Positions 5,986 to 6,117 of a stretch of DNA of 6,117 nt are shown in pieces. Positions within the stretch are counted from its first letter, which is position 1; every line of letters begins with the position of its first letter. The position numbers were made by a program, and so were the translations under genes. The notes below the pieces were generated by a model. The model was not told the DNA's origin, ran no database searches, and worked only from the letters and a program-made list of their open reading frames with translations. Source of the DNA: JAJZMA01 sp021850405 (GTDB lineage Bacteria; Chloroflexota; Dormibacteria; Aeolococcales; Aeolococcaceae); the NCBI GenBank assembly GCA_027365835.1, contig DAHXLU010000064.1:1-6117 (forward strand), written 5' to 3'.

Positions 5986-6028
5986 TTCAGTGAAAATGTC
6001 GGTCTAACTGTTCAGTGAAAGTGTCGGT
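5986..6028. repeat. Two 18-bp direct repeats, 25 bp apart
   Basis: ttcagtgaaaatgtcggt at 5986-6003 and ttcagtgaaagtgtcggt at 6011-6028 match at 17 of 18 bases. They sit immediately before the ribosome site of the plus-strand gene. Paired copies of a short AGTGAAAATGTC-like motif just upstream of a transposase start are what I would expect from the terminal and sub-terminal transposase-binding repeats of an insertion sequence. Confidence 0.8.
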
Positions 6029-6035
6029 AAGGAGG
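6029..6035 (+). promoter_or_regulatory. Ribosome binding site of the plus-strand gene
   Basis: AAGGAGG, a near-perfect anti-16S match, lies 7 nt before ATG 6043. It begins directly after the second direct repeat, so translation and transposase-binding signals are packed together. It is the strongest argument that the short partial frame is a true gene. Confidence 0.85.
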
Positions 6036-6042
6036 ATCCGAC

Positions 6043-6117
6043 ATGACACCAGGTGCACAAGATCGGTTTAATATCATTGGACTGCTGGCAGAGCGGGAAA
6101 TCACTCTGGAGGAGGCA
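6043..6117 (+). CDS. N-terminus of a probable IS transposase (25 codons, 3' end outside window)
   Basis: Only 25 residues are visible: MTPGAQDRFNIIGL followed by LAEREITLEEA. The pattern of a short polar start, an amphipathic helix ending in LLAERxI and then TxEEA is typical of the first helix of the helix-turn-helix DNA-binding domain in transposases with an N-terminal HTH (next expected residues would be like AELLGxSxRxVRRL). The strong ribosome site and the direct repeats upstream support the reading. A DNA-binding regulator of the same fold is the main alternative, and 25 residues cannot separate the two. Confidence 0.5.
   Translation, partial: MTPGAQDRFNIIGLLAEREITLEEA

Larger units (their letters stand above)
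5885..6042. other. 158-bp divergent intergenic region
   Basis: Separates the minus-strand membrane-protein gene from the plus-strand transposase-like gene, so promoters in both directions are expected. I found no clear -35/-10 pair for either. It contains a short inverted repeat (5950-5981) and a pair of 18-bp direct repeats (5986-6028), described separately. Confidence 0.6.
5984..6117 (+). mobile_element. Probable left end of an insertion sequence (truncated by the window edge)
   Basis: Inferred from the direct repeats at 5986-6028, the tight ribosome site and the transposase-like N-terminus at 6043. The left boundary near 5984 is a guess; neither the matching right end nor a target-site duplication can be seen. 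The family is uncertain, with the ISNCY-like or IS481-like groups the best candidates from memory of end sequences. Confidence 0.45.

Overview
The window reads like a moderately GC-rich bacterial chromosome or large replicon. Codon use and the types of Rpe and glucan phosphorylase would suit a proteobacterium, but nothing here fixes a genus and I do not name one. Almost all coding capacity is on the minus strand. The only plus-strand gene I accept is a truncated one at the right edge.

Layout, left to right. (1) 1-632, minus: the N-terminal 210 residues of a protein that runs off the left edge. A metallopeptidase-like domain, in which the HExxH motif is degenerate, leads into a GQPGQ pentapeptide linker encoded by a perfect-length 15-bp tandem repeat. 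(2) 659-2011, minus: a 450-residue MoxR-type AAA+ ATPase, 26 bp upstream of the first gene and evidently in the same operon. (3) 2012-2326: a 315-bp non-coding stretch with a weak terminator candidate, a 22-nt homopurine run and an in-frame open stretch carrying two CxxC pairs. (4) 2327-4510, minus: alpha-glucan (glycogen) phosphorylase of the short DUF3417-containing type. (5) 4556-5299, minus: ribulose-phosphate 3-epimerase. (6) 5396-5884, minus: an unrecognised small membrane protein with a basic, Pro/Ala/Ser-rich tail. (7) 5885-6042: intergenic DNA with a short inverted repeat and two 18-bp direct repeats. (8) 6043 to the right edge, plus: the first 25 codons of a probable IS transposase with a near-perfect Shine-Dalgarno.

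How the parts fit. The membrane-protein gene, rpe and glgP lie head to tail with 96- and 45-bp gaps and could form one transcript. Rpe (pentose phosphate or Calvin cycle) and GlgP (glucose 1-phosphate release from storage glucan) feed the same sugar-phosphate pool. The ATPase and its metallopeptidase-like/probable VWA partner form a second unit. MoxR-VWA pairs are usually chaperone-like or remodelling machines, and some belong to conflict systems. This is the most unusual part of the window: the partner has lost the catalytic glutamate, has a dnaX-type slippery heptamer just before the repeat linker, and is cut by the window edge. The right edge looks like the start of an insertion sequence, so the neighbourhood has seen transposition.
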